DNA of 64,000 nt from Rhyzopertha dominica (GCA_025024175.1 QCXZ01000137.1:70370680-70434679); one strand, 5' to 3'; numbered from the stretch's first letter, positions 36,209 to 48,129 are shown. Made by a program: numbers and translations. Notes: a model not told the origin generated them from the letters alone.

Positions 36209-36327
36209 AAATCATTTCAGTACTCTTATACCTATATTCAACTGCATTTTTTTATTTCCAGTAGTTATTTTGTAGTTATTAAGTTACCTAAATGTTCTAT
36301 GTACTCCCAGTTAATACACTTGGTCAT
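36209..36327 (+). repeat. Direct repeat, right copy (left copy 35267-35365)
   Basis: Partner of 35267-35365, with small insertions relative to it; see that entry. Confidence 0.55.
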
Positions 36328-36329
36328 GA

Positions 36330-38450
36330 ATAGCTGCTGCTTTAAAATAAAACGTCCGCTGGCGAAAAAGGATATTAAAATTTTGAGCCACATAACTCTC
36401 TCCATTAATCTGTATGTACGTAACATTAATGTTGTCTTTATTCCCCGGGGAACACTTTGTTGCCCGTGCAGAAACCGTGTTTTAAGGGATAATCGGGATT
36501 TAGGTGCTTTTCGACCCTTGCGGATTGTTTTGGTAGTTAAGGTTTACGGCAACGCCGGCTGCATACGGCTNGTTGATTTACATTGCTAAGATGAAGCGGC
36601 TGACGTGAGCCGTTATCCACCTCGGTGGTTTATAACCTCGTTATAAAAGGACTTAGCGTGTACATTCGGCTTTATATGGAGACTAATGCTACGAAATGTT
36701 ATCAAACAGTAGGTACGAACGCAACATCACTGCGGAGGAAACGTAAAAATTCACGACGTGTTTCTCGTATGCGACCTCATATAGGGGTAACGATAGAGGG
36801 ATTCTCAAGAGCATAGAATTACTAACATAATTGCTTCGGCAATGTGCAACTCGGAAAGTCAATTTCAGTTTGAGGGTCTGGACGAAGTAATGGGTTTGGA
36901 ACGGAAATGGAATTGCAATTTCCTATTTGCAGCTTTGTGAGATTAAAAACTTGAATTCAAAAAGGAAATATTAAAATAATAGCCATCTGTATTTAAGTAC
37001 CGTAAAATGGGGTGACTTTGGAGACGTCAGTTCGGATTTCTAATAGTCAAAACAATGGGGAGAAAAACGCCACCGATACGTCAATAACTGCTATAATGTT
37101 CTCAATAATCCAGCACGACAAATGGAGGGGTGAGTACAGTATTCTGGTTGTTGAGTACATGGTCGGAAAATTATCGGTATGGGGATTAAATTTAGCTTGT
37201 TGCACTGTTATATCTTCTGCCTAAAATGCAGCTTCTAAGGATGACACATTTAGTTTATTTTTTTTTAATCTTTAGGATACTAGATATTCGATACTTTTTT
37301 ATGGAAATAATCCAACTGAATGTTTTCTGTAAAAAGAATAGTTTGAAAAAAACGCCCTTTTGTCTAAATTAAAATGAAATTACATTCTTTACATATATGT
37401 ATGCGCAGATGTCGTTTGATAGTTGATCCATTTGCGCGGTTTTTGTTTTGTGATCATTCAAGGTTAATTCGACATTTAGTGTTAATCAAGTTTCATTTCA
37501 TAAAGTGGATAATGCTTAGTCGATTTTCACAATAATTTACCACTGTAACATTATCGAACGTACAAAATACCGTGATTTATGGAGTATTAATTACAAAGTA
37601 ATGAAAAATTGATTCATTTGTCCATTGTAGTTGAACTTTCATCGTTCATGTTCATCGCAACCGTTTTAAGAAGTGAATTAAGTTCGTCGCTTTATATTAA
37701 TTACCTAATTTTACAGATTTACCCATGAAATAGATGTAAATAAATCACGTTGAGATTCATTATGATTTCAAATCAAAAGAAACAAAATAAATCAGTGGGT
37801 TAAGATGAAATTTTGATTTAATTAAATTTAAATTAAAACGTTTGTCAGGTGTCACCAAGAATAACAATTACTATTTTGCTACTCCATATTATGGGCTAAG
37901 AAAGTAAANANAANCAAAATTTATCCAAAAATAATAATAATTGCAACGCTCAAAATTTGCTCAAAAAGATATAACTTAATATTACCCTGAAGCAAAGAGG
38001 TACCCGTTAGCTAATCGTCGGAGAGGGCGTGTGGTTATAAAACGCATTACAAAACGAATATATGCAGAAATATGCCTAACTACCGACCTATTGAAGTTGA
38101 TAAAATATTTGGGCGCCAGATAGACACCCCCAATTAAAAATATGGTAATTACCTGCATTTACCACATGTAGATAGAATATTGGCCAACAAAGCGCAAAAA
38201 AGGTAAGTGTAGCAAATAAATAAACTAGCCGTATGTAGAATAACTACAATATCTATTTAATTTTAAATCATACATGAATTTATATAACGTAAGCCGTAAA
38301 ATAAACTCTATTTGAATTCTGCAAGTTGCAAACTAATGTACATTAAACGTATTTTCGTATACCCAAAATATTAAATATTGGAGAAATACCAGCAAGAAAA
38401 AAAATCGTATATTAATAAAAAAAAGCTCCAGCAAAATAAACAAGTAATAT
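36330..38450. other. No gene recognised; GC-richer patch 36380-36800
   Basis: 36380-36800 has more GC than its surroundings and two plus-strand open pieces (to 36589, then 36625-36816), but I recognise no family. 37000-37220 is also open for 70 codons. The rest is AT-rich, with N bases at 37909-37914. Confidence 0.35.
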
Positions 38451-38452
38451 TT

Positions 38453-38735
38453 ATATTTCCACTAAAGATTGTGTATACGGTTCCATCATCCAGTGGTGAT
38501 TTCGACTAGACCAATAGCAACAGTTATCTTTGTTTACAAATTTATTCAGGCAAAAAAGTGACTTCGTCAGAAAAAATAATATGCTATTTGTTGCAAAATT
38601 TGGATTATCATTGGTAAAGTCTATCATCCTTACACAAAACTGCACTCTTCTGTCAGGATCATCTTCATTGAGATTGTGGAGAGGATTTGTTTTTAGGATT
38701 TGTATTTGTTCTTTTTTAGTATTAAAATTACAAGC
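38453..38735 (-). pseudogene. DDE transposase relic 5 (central fragment)
   Basis: Minus strand from about 38735: QIQILKTNPLHNLN, EDDPDRRVQFCVRMIDF, NDNPNFATNSIL, then FLTKSLFCLNKFVN and CCYWSSRNHHWMMEPYTQS. This matches, in order, 'L.EDD.DRR.QFC.WM', 'NP.F..NILFTDEA.F.LNG.VN' and 'NCRYWS..NPHWM...HTQ' of the group. The first catalytic Asp-Glu is replaced by Lys-Ser. Only this roughly 90-residue block survives; it is open across 38645-38451. Confidence 0.8.
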
Positions 38736-38739
38736 AGAT

Positions 38740-39410
38740 TACGTGATTGACGGTAAGTTCATAAAGCTAATACATATACAGCTTGAGCACTGCAACTGCA
38801 CCGGGTTTGCTTTCATTAATCGTAATCAAAACATAATTTGAATAGATTGTCATCAAGGTTGGAATGTACTCTTTTTAGATTATTAAAAAAATGTTGCGCA
38901 AGGGATTCTTCTCATCTAGAAGCATTATAATTCAAATAAAATTACGAATCCGTCAATTTTTTTTTTCAAATCTAGTAAATTTCTAATCGTGTATTTGAAC
39001 TGAAGCTAACGATTTTATGCATGTTTAATACATTACTATAGCTAGCAAATACGGTTTATTGATTGAAGTATTAATCAGCGGTAGAAATAGGTATTATTTA
39101 ATATTTGAAGTAAATCCCAGAACTTACGCTCTTGTAACAACACAGCGTGTAGCGCTGTCTTCGGTACGTGTGCTTACCTCGTATGGACAATAACCGCAAT
39201 ATAATATTACCTTAAAATTAAAAACCAACTCAATTCATGTAGTGCCATTTAGCATGTTTATTATCCGGCACAAAAAGGCCTTTAATTTTATCTTTAAATG
39301 TCACTTTGCAATTTTCTAAACGCGAAGATGTAGATACTAAGTTAAAATAACTACAAGTATGACGGCATCTTGGATTTTAATGGAAACATGATTTGTGAAA
39401 AATTCTTTTT
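38740..39410. other. No gene recognised
   Basis: AT-rich; nothing recognised except the candidate splice acceptor that begins the next feature. Confidence 0.4.
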
Positions 39411-39415
39411 TTCAG

Positions 39416-39553
39416 ACGCTCGAAACTTAGGATGTCTCTATTATATGTGTAGCTGGACACTACGGGTCGGGCAACAAGATTTCTGTCCGAATGAACGTGA
39501 TTCGCGGTTCCAGCTAACACGTATCCTGGCGTCGTTTTTGACAACTATTCTAA
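39416..39553 (+). CDS. Candidate internal exon of an unknown host gene
   Basis: 138 bp, GC-richer than its flanks. Preceded by a pyrimidine run ending TTTTTTTCAG (acceptor AG 39414-39415) and followed by GTGAGTG (donor GT 39554-39555), both strong matches to splice consensus. One frame is open throughout and starts DARNLGCLYYMCSWTLRVG; another frame stops at once. Length is a multiple of three. I recognise no domain and no adjoining exon. An untranslated or chance combination is possible. Confidence 0.25.
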
Positions 39554-39559
39554 GTGAGT

Positions 39560-42500
39560 GTATATATATCTTAACAGCACGCACGTGAATATCTTTGATG
39601 GCCGTGTTTTCCAGCTTTTGGAAGTGTTTGTGCTGTGTAATATAACGTAAATTTCGTGAATTTTACTAATACATACAAAAGTGTTTTGCTCTTGACATTA
39701 CGGGAGTAATTGTAAATTTGATTTGAAACTATTTAAAATAACCCATTGCAAAACAGCAAGGCAGGCGTAATGTGCTTGCATTTTCTTTCAAATGTTTTAT
39801 GTAAAATAGCTGCTATGTTGTGTTGTCTTTAAAGTACCTGTCACGGAGAATTCCTAAGGATCTGTTGAAAATGCCAACGTCTGCAAGCATAACAAAAACA
39901 CTTTTACTTCAGTATGATTTTTTCTTTATTCCCCTGTATATATTTACTTCTATTTATTATATTTATTTATAAACACTTCGCCTAAAAAGCTATTATAATG
40001 TCGGTGCAAGCAAAAGTATTATTAACTGTAAATAAACACCATATTATTCTTCTTTAAACTTCTAGACACTAGTAAAGCATTCAAATAATTGCACACGAAA
40101 AAATCCTCGTGTGTACCGCACTGTCAACGCGATATGACAGCTGAGACTCACTCACTAGCGATTAGCTGATCGAACGCGGGAAACTTAATTTGAATCGGGA
40201 ATGAAATAAAATAAAATGAAACTATTATATTATTAGCCTTTTAACCTATTAAAAGGTACTTCAAGTTGATATGAAAAAGGAAAGATCGTAGGTTGCTTTA
40301 ACTTTAACAAAAATCGGTACTGACTCCTGCAAAACTTACCTTATTTTTTTTTTCGTTTTTATAAGTAAACACGATTTTTTACAAATAAATTATTATCAAA
40401 CCATACAAATTAAGTAACGGGTTATTTCAAGGATAAAAAAATACAAATCCGCAAAGAATCGCTTGCTCGTCATTAAAAAAAAACAAGAAATATTACGCTA
40501 TTATGGAAATGCGTTGATATACAAAAACAAGAAGTAGGCTAAGAATTTATAAATAANCATAAAAAAGCGTATTGGCATAAAGTTCATATTTATAGAAATA
40601 AACCGGTTATTTGATAATTTTAACTAACCCTATATATTCCCTTCCTTTATTTTCAACTACCTATCAAAGTTCACTTCACGGTTTGGGTAGGGCTATATAC
40701 CAGATTTGTGGTGCTGCAAGTTTTCGAGCAATGCAAAAAAGAACTCTTAAATTTCGTCCACTGATCAAATTTTACGATTGGTTTTATACGTTTTTTATAG
40801 TTGATTTTATGTCTCAACTTATTTGTTCATGGCATCATAAAGAAGTGCTCTCTATAAAGCAGGTAGAAATTAAATTTACATCTGTAGAATAAATTACCGA
40901 GTTGCTACAAAATAAATAGCATTAACTTACATTTGACAAATGAACTTCCCGACGAAACGTAAGAGCTACTTGAGAAGAACCGAAGACATTGCTTCTCAAA
41001 AAAAGCGCTACCGGCAACAGTCAAATGAATAATACAACAACTTGGAGCTTATCTGGCTTATGATGGATGTCGCCCGAACGGCGGATGCAATGGTTGAACA
41101 AGAAATGCTTCTGCTTTATTACTCCCCAACTTGACGGATGTTAACCACAAACAATGGCCTTATTTGGGTCACAGAGATAAAACGTGCAGCTACGTACTGC
41201 TCTGGTCGAATTTCTTGCGATCGTACATGTCCAGGACAACTCCGCTTTCCCAAAGAAACCAATTTATTTTGGATGACTATCTGGTCAGTTTTATTTGTTT
41301 CGCAGCGGTTTGTCATACAGGACGGACGTTTCGTTGTTCTGGACGTTGTTTTATAAAAGGATCGGGAGAGCTGGTTAAGTGAATGCGACGCGCCACACTG
41401 TCAAGGAAAACATATTTTATGCATCGCGCTTTGTGAAGACGGGAAAACGAATGGAGATAGAGCACGAGCCCTAAAAGCAATGGCATTATTTGCAAAGACA
41501 TAAATAATACATCCCATATGTGTAGGCTGTTTGTACCGAAAGGCAAAGGATGTATAATATTACATGGAAATTCTCTAATGCTGTTGAAGGCACTTTCACG
41601 AAACGTGAACACATCCAACATGCGGCCTTTTTATTTACTTCCTATAATGTCCAAATAAAATGAAGCATTTTACATTCCTGAATCTGCATTACTCAAAACA
41701 AATTCGTTTCACAATAATTGTTGAAAAATACGAGTAACACTGAGTAGGCGGATATACAGAAAAGAACGACAAGGAACCAAAGAAAAACCAGCTGATATGT
41801 CTAGAGAAAAAAGGAAATAACTTTATTGCTAACAACGAGGTCGTTTACAGGTTTACCTTTCTTATACCTCTCCGAAGACTCAGACTAAGGAATGTTTACA
41901 GACAGATGCTACCAATCTTTTGCTACAGTATTAGCATAAAAAGTATGGTAGGTACAATTCGTACTAAATGAACTTCGACAGAAGTATTTGGTTGTCGGAG
42001 AGCAAGAACAGCAACATTCTAAAAGACAATGTCCGATTTGTTCCGTTCGAAAAATGTTTCCTGTAGTACCACCAATGGGTTACTTGCCTTATTTCAGGTT
42101 TTCGTGTTTGTTGGTACTGGATGCTTCGGAGGACGAAAAACGGAACAGAACAGAACATATTGAAGTAGAGAATCTTTAAATACAGACTCTACATTTTTAG
42201 CAAACGACAGATTTATTGCAAGAAAGGGACTACCTCAAGTAATAATAAATATAAAATAGAGATGCTAATTTCTGCTTCTATTACATAGGGAAATTTACGT
42301 GAAAGGTTAACCGCTACAAAAATTACTTGCACAATTTGCAATAAATTTTTCTATGTACAGAAAAAGTACATTTTTTTAATTTATTCTACTTGATGGAATG
42401 ACAACACAACTTCGAAACAGATTTCGTTAAAAATTCAACAAAATGCGACAAAATATTTTTTGCGGATCACTATTTATTGCTGATTGTTGCTATTAACATA

Positions 42501-43250
42501 TTTCGGTTAGTGGATTATCATTGGATTATTAAAACCCGCATGATCTAATGATGAATTAAAAGTTAAGTTGACAAATTAAAGTGCAGCGTATAATATCTGT
42601 GAGTACAGAAGTGCCACCACCAAGTCGACCAAAAGCACATCCGTACCATCCTTTTCTCGAAGCCACTCAGGAAACTTTCAACCCCTCTGTAACTTCGTAA
42701 CATTCCCAAACTACCTACCTACAGTTTACAAGCTATTGCCAGTTAATTTAATCTTATTCAGCCACCGATTATCAAAAGGTACCTCTAGCAGGCACACAAA
42801 CTCCAAATTTTCCATTCAATTTGTGTTTAGCATATATGTAAAGGAAAGACAACTAAAACTCCCAAAATTTTAGTCCCGTTTTCTAAATTTCAGTGCCGTT
42901 TCCTTTGTGTTTGGTAAATTCACACCTCTTTACAAATCCACCTATGGCGGATGATTAATGTCAAATACTTTTTCGAACTGCATAGGTAACTTTATAATAG
43001 TATAGCTATTTAGAGTGTACCTAAGATACCAAGAAAAACATAAACTTTGTAGTGGAGATAGACAGGTACAGTCAGTCTCAAACGATGTCTGTTTGAAGAG
43101 GCAAATGCGTAGCTGTCATACAAAAAATATTACAGGTCTTGTTCTGATTAAACATTTTTTATGATTCAACGGATGCTGATTCATCGTGAAAACATAACAC
43201 CTCTGATATTAGTCTGTAGGTTATTATTGAAAGAAGACGAGAACAGGCTA
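39560..43250. other. No gene recognised
   Basis: About 3.7 kb. Higher-complexity stretches at 40930-41640 and 41960-42180 are open on one or both strands for 60-100 codons but match no family known to me. N base at 40557. The remainder is AT-rich. Confidence 0.4.
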
Positions 43251-43254
43251 AAAC

Positions 43255-43962
43255 TAATGCTGGGTGACACCATTAAACAGGTATCGATATTCGATACCGG
43301 TTCAGTATCGATACTACTCAAAAGTATCGAAGTATCCAAAGTACCTAAAGTAGATATCAAAGTGTCAAAAGTATCAAAGTTGGTATCAATGGTTAAACTA
43401 TTGCAATAGGAATAGTTTGGAATATGCTGAGACGCATGTACAATATATCAAATATTAAATGCCGTTATAGCTTATAAAACAGGGGAATCACTAGATTATT
43501 GTATTCCAGCGCAACAAATCCCCTGGAATGCTCCACGAGCCACGACTAGAACGACACCGTTTATGACGCTACCGACAGAGAGCGCTTGTTTCTTTCAAAA
43601 CTTCCCGTACTTTAAATTAATTCAATATTTTGATGCTTTTAAATACTTTTGATACGGTTAATAGACTGAATACTGCAATTCCTCTTATACTTTATATTAT
43701 CCAGATATTTCGATGCCTTCAATATCTTTGATGCTGTCAGTACTTTGGACGCTTTGTATTGTTTCAATTTTTAATATTTTCAGTACCTGTAACGCCGTCT
43801 ATATTTTGGATGCTGCAATACCTATGAAGCTTCTAATGCTTTAAATCATTACAATATAATAATAATTTCGATACCTGAATACCACGACAAGTTGGTATTG
43901 ATACTCGATACCGCCAAAGATATCGATACTTTGAGTAAGTGTTGATACTTTGCCCAACCCTA
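43255..43962. mobile_element. Non-autonomous hAT-like element with 8-bp target duplication
   Basis: The right end, read inward, is TAGGGTTGGGCAAAGTATC, typical of hAT termini; the left end TAATGCTGGGTGACACC is a degraded version. Flanking 8-mers GCTAAAAC (43247-43254) and GCTAGAAC (43963-43970) differ at one base, fitting the 8-bp hAT target duplication. Both subterminal regions are packed with TATCGATA/AAGTATC words (43280-43390, 43860-43945), likely transposase-binding repeats. No coding capacity. Confidence 0.7.
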
Positions 43963-43970
43963 GCTAGAAC

Positions 43971-44990
43971 TCACCGCGTAGTACCAACCTCTGAACCTAA
44001 TACTCTATTTAGTTGAATAGTTGAATGTGATCACTTTGTTTTGTGATAGATAGCACTGGTTTTGATGAATAAGTAAAACCTTGCTTGCTTTTTAATATTT
44101 TTTATTTGATAAAATAAGTCACTTAAAATGTTATTTTATCTGTACAGCCGTAGAATGAAAGACGACAACATACAAACAACCAAGAAGAGAGAGAGTGGGA
44201 ATTATTATTCTTATTATTTTTTTTAAATCTATTTACTGATGTGAATATGAAGTTTAGTAAAATGTGATTAAATATTAAATACTCAAAACAAACTCGTGCA
44301 AAAGTCACTAGTAACTTACTGTAATTAATAACTAATTAGAATTTTTTTATTTATACACTCGAAAAGCGACCAACAGATAATTTCGTGGAAAGTAATCCAA
44401 GCGTGAACTAAGGAACTATCCTCGTTTATATCCGGGACAAAAGGGAGACGACAATTAAAAATTGATTAAACGTGCATCTAAAACGGCAAAAAAAGTTCAG
44501 AAAAGCAAAGCAATTAAGAAAACTGGCGAAACGAGAATAATTAAAATTCAAGCGGCGGAACGCTGAAAACTAATTTGGCGAGGATAATATTGAATAACAG
44601 ACGTTCAAAAATGGCTTGTTTACGCTCCCATGCCCGAAATAAGTTTTTCGCTGAATGGCGAGGGTGCGAAATAAAAATTTATAATGTCAGAAAGGAAACC
44701 TCCGGCGTTCGGACGAAACAACCCTAAACTCGGTGCGAGCAAGTCCGGACAAACATTTCCTTTGTGTGTCATTTAATTCATGTTCCACAGTACCTGAGGG
44801 TTGTTGTAGCTATCAGTGCAATAATCGCCATACGGCTCAGGCATACAAATATGTTTAGGCATGTTGATTTGCCAACTACAAGTTATCGATGAACTTATTG
44901 GTATTGCAGTAGAAATCCCGTTACTCTTCGTGTAAGTTTAAATGTTACCTTATGTCGTTCACTATTATTGTGCAGCGTGACCTGAATTAT
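43971..44990. other. No gene recognised
   Basis: Mostly AT-rich. A patch at 44560-44780 is GC-richer with several CGG/CCG words but has no open frame of note. Confidence 0.4.
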
Positions 44991-44994
44991 TTAA

Positions 44995-45060
44995 TTTCCT
45001 GTTATTCAATGCTAAACTGGAGGAAATAAGCGTTATTATTACATCATAATTAAAAAGGGT
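44995..45060 (+). repeat. Repeat shared with 35616-35681
   Basis: Aligned partner of 35616-35681; lies just outside the left end of the DDE transposon relic, so the pair of transposons may have inserted in, or belong to, a larger repeat. Confidence 0.6.
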
Positions 45061-45099
45061 AACAGTGGTAGATCTATTAATTATTTAATACTTATTTAT

Positions 45100-46393
45100 T
45101 ATGTCTAAACCACCAAAAGAAGTTTATAGCAAAAACCAAAAAAAAATGTAACATACTCAAAATTTGGTCCTTCCATTACCAAACAAAAACGACATTTTTG
45201 TCTGAAGGATATTCGAACTCCTCTCTATAAAATCCCATCATTGGCTCAGATTTTTTGGTATTGAGGGTTTAAATCAGGCAGTCTTACAGGGCACAATACA
45301 GACCCGATCATTCCTACCCATCTACATGGAAAAGTTTGGTGTAAATGTTCTCCATTGGCCATCTAAAAATGAGCTGGGCCAGAATTCTGCTGGAACCACA
45401 TGTTGCCTTTGATTCAAAGGAATGTCGCCAAAAAGATCACATTGTTGCCCCAAACATACGTTTAGTGAAAATCAGCAACTCTATTGCGTGTGAACGCGGT
45501 CTCATCAGTTGAAAAATATTGGCAAGGAAACGAGGTCTTCGGTATCATTGCTTAGAGACCACCGGCAAAAAGAAAACAAAAATGCTTGATAATTAAGGGT
45601 CCTCAGTCCGTTAAAGTTTATTATGCATCTGAAGGTTTCATTTGCCAATATAACTCGCAATACAGCTCGCGATCCTTACTACAAAACATGACATTTACAA
45701 GAAGTTGCCATATCACTCGTTTGATGACGCCACCCGCTTATTATTTAGCTGCATTTGAAAATGGTCAAATGAGATTTTACTCGCGGCAAATTTCCATAGA
45801 TATTTGTACCCGTTCGCTAGTAAAAAATGTAGAGGGTTTACTCTTTTTTGAAAAGTTTACAAGGCTATATTTTGGTTATATTTACAAAAGCAGAAAATCT
45901 CCCCGATGAAAATTCAGCTTATGTCTTTCTTATTCTGGCTGCGTTTAAGAATCTAATTTGGTAACACTGTCGTAAGTTATAATGGAAGGAAACCTTGTAC
46001 ATGCGACTAAAGACGCTTAAGGGGCCTGCACTCGTTGTACATGGTACAGATAAAGCAGTTGATATTCTCCACACACTCGTCTTAGGATTTATACTCTATC
46101 CGTACTAGAATTTCTTCTGCTCTGGGAGCACTGTTTGCTCAACGAGCGAGTGTCACGCAATCTTTAGTGAATCCTTCCTAACATAAGAAGTGACGGAATC
46201 TGGCGATTTGGTATGCAATGATAGTCAAATACATATTAATGTTTATTTCACAAAACATTAGCCAACTACGATAAGAAAATGCAAATTTTTATAAAGAAGA
46301 AATTGTAAAAAGAGAATGACCTCCTGCATCTCCGAAACTGTTACTTTGCGGACCCATGTTTTTATGACTTTCTGGTTTATTTTGATCCATACT
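45100..46393 (-). mobile_element. DDE transposon relic 6, about 1.3 kb, with inverted ends
   Basis: Near full-length skeleton of a Tc1/mariner-size transposon. The right arm 46326-46393, read inward, gives TATGGATCAAAATAAACC...GCAAAGTAACAGTTTCGGAG; a degraded left arm (TATGTCTAAACCACC) starts near 45113. Minus-strand transposase: FCRWSLSNDTEDL near 45550, FSTDETAFTRNRV near 45520 (first catalytic Asp kept), TYVWGNN near 45455, NMWFQQNSGPAHF near 45410 (second Asp is Asn), LHQTFPCRWVG near 45350, RLPDLNP near 45285 (third region largely kept). The N-terminal third (45640-46320) is unrecognisable. Same family as relic 4. Confidence 0.75.
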
Positions 46394-46399
46394 ATTATC

Positions 46400-47318
46400 T
46401 CCTTAAATATTTTACATTTTTTCCAAACCCGATATAGAGCAACGTAGGTTTAACCAAAAGAGGATTTGCTTAAAATAATCACACTGACATACATTATGCT
46501 GACAACATATAGATCTAGTTGGAACATTACACATTGTTTTTGAGTGGAAACACAAAAATATACATATACGTATACTAGGAGACATCACAAAAAAATTTGG
46601 CAAAACCTGTAGCTATGTAATTACAGGAAAAAATATTGTACTTGTATCATTACGTTACGTACAAGTACAGGCTCTAAAGTTCATTTTCTCATTCGTTTAG
46701 AATGTTTTGTCCGGTGAAATTTTCAATTCACGCCTTTCCCTTTTTTCTTGCACTTTTTTACATTTGATAGACAAAAAGTCGTAAGTCCTAAGAGGGTACA
46801 TTAATTATAATTGTTGGACATAATGCAAACGTATCTTCTAATAGTCAGAATATCATGATTTAACCAAATTTATCTTTGTACAAAAACTAATATTAACAAA
46901 CATATTGGGTGTTAACATCCTGTTTCTGTTTTCGACATGCTTTAATAACTTTTGGGAATAATGAAATATTTAAATAATATTCTTCTCTTGCGGTACATTA
47001 AATATTACTTGCACGTCGCGCTATCTGCGGCATATGACACGACTTGCAAACACCATAACTTTTTATATTTTTCCGGAACGAATGTGCAATACTTTTAGTA
47101 AGCTTTGTTTTAAAAATCACAGACGCAAACAATTAGGTGTGTCACTAGTTATAAAATATAAACTTTTATACATTAAAAAAGAGTACTTAATTAATTAAGT
47201 GTGTATCTGTATCTATAATGCTGCAAAAATTTTTATTAACCAAAATAAATTGTTTACAACTTCTCAGTGCGCAACGTGGCAACAACGCAGTTTTAAGACA
47301 CGCTCAGATTGACTAGGA
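46400..47318. other. No gene recognised
   Basis: AT-rich; no motif on either strand. Confidence 0.4.
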
Positions 47319-47320
47319 CT

Positions 47321-48117
47321 GGCTGTGACGTATCACCAGATGTAAACAAGATAGCGTCCCCTAATTTCCGTATTTCGTTTGCGTTATTGGTTATGTTTGA
47401 GAGTGTTCTCGTTTGTTTTTTTTTATAAATTCAACAACATGTCGTCGGAATGCTTTGTTAAAGCGTCTTCGAACCATTTGCCGGCTGTAGATATGTTTAT
47501 AATCACCGAATTTATCAAGAACGACCCACGTTTCAATGCTGCCGAAATTAAAGGCGCTAAAGCAGCAGTATAAGTAATTAACAAAGCAGCTTAATCGGCA
47601 ATTTAATACATTATGGATCATTGATATTTTGAACGAAATGCATCTTTTTTCGAGTGCAAGTCGTGAGCAACACGGAGATACAGCTATAGGTTATTTTCAG
47701 GTGAAGCGAGAGGGGCCCATATGTATACTGCAGTTCAAGATATGCCCGGAACACAAAGATCGTGCAAAAAATTATGCAGTTACTCTAAGTCTCACAACAG
47801 TAAAATGTAGATTTTGTCTTGGTCATACCCCTTCTGGCTGCTTTAAACCATCTCCGTTTGTGTTCGTAATCTCCGGGTACACTTACGAATATTTTGTTGA
47901 GACTATTGACGGATGTATTTGATATTTGAACACTGGCACAAAGCACCATCTGCTGTTAGCTTCTAGTTTGTACATGCTTAAACATTCTCCCAGTTGTTAG
48001 GAGGAGTCCGTTAAAAGCAAGAAAACAACTCGTTGCACTTGGCACAAGCAAAAGCAAAGGCACGTAGGTAACATAACCTATATTCTTTGTNTACATCGGG
48101 TGCTACGTCACACCGTC
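47321..48117. mobile_element. Candidate inverted-repeat element enclosing a SWIM-type gene fragment
   Basis: 47321-47350 (TGTGACGTATCACCAGATGT) and 48086-48117 are inverted repeats, sharing TGTGACGTA.CACC.GATGTA.ACAA when both are read inward. Between them lies the coding fragment at 47439-47922. Beyond the arms similarity stops. Either an element carrying a captured or native gene, or chance flanking repeats; no target duplication was identified. Confidence 0.4.
47439..47922 (+). pseudogene. N-terminal fragment of a SWIM/YqaJ-type uncharacterised protein
   Basis: An ATG at 47439 opens 44 codons (SSECFVKASSNHLPAVDMF, FNAAEIKGAKAA). After about 90 non-coding bases, a second frame from 47659 reads SREQHGDTAIGYFQVKRE and ICPEHKDRAKNYAV up to about 47790. 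Together these match, in order, the N-terminus of a multicopy invertebrate family ('KASYSHLPKVD...F....EI.G.KA..SRESYGD.A.GYVQ.KRE...C.V...I.PEH..RAK.Y.V') that continues into a SWIM zinc finger and often a YqaJ nuclease domain. Here the expected Cys/His finger does not follow. The gap starts GTATAAGT and could be an intron, but no AG restores the frame. Family named from memory. Confidence 0.6.
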
Positions 48118-48129
48118 TCCATCCCGGGA

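Noticed and set aside
41313..41621. Minus-strand open frame of 102 codons with hydrophobic stretch
   Set aside because: Considered as a receptor exon, but there are no conserved residues or splice signals, and the overlapping plus-strand frames are equally open.
43280..43945. Satellite or CRISPR-like TATCGATA repeats
   Set aside because: They lie at both subterminal ends of a hAT-like element with target duplications, which explains them.
45586..45909. Plus-strand open frame of 107 codons
   Set aside because: Antisense to the N-terminal part of transposon relic 6; no motif of its own.
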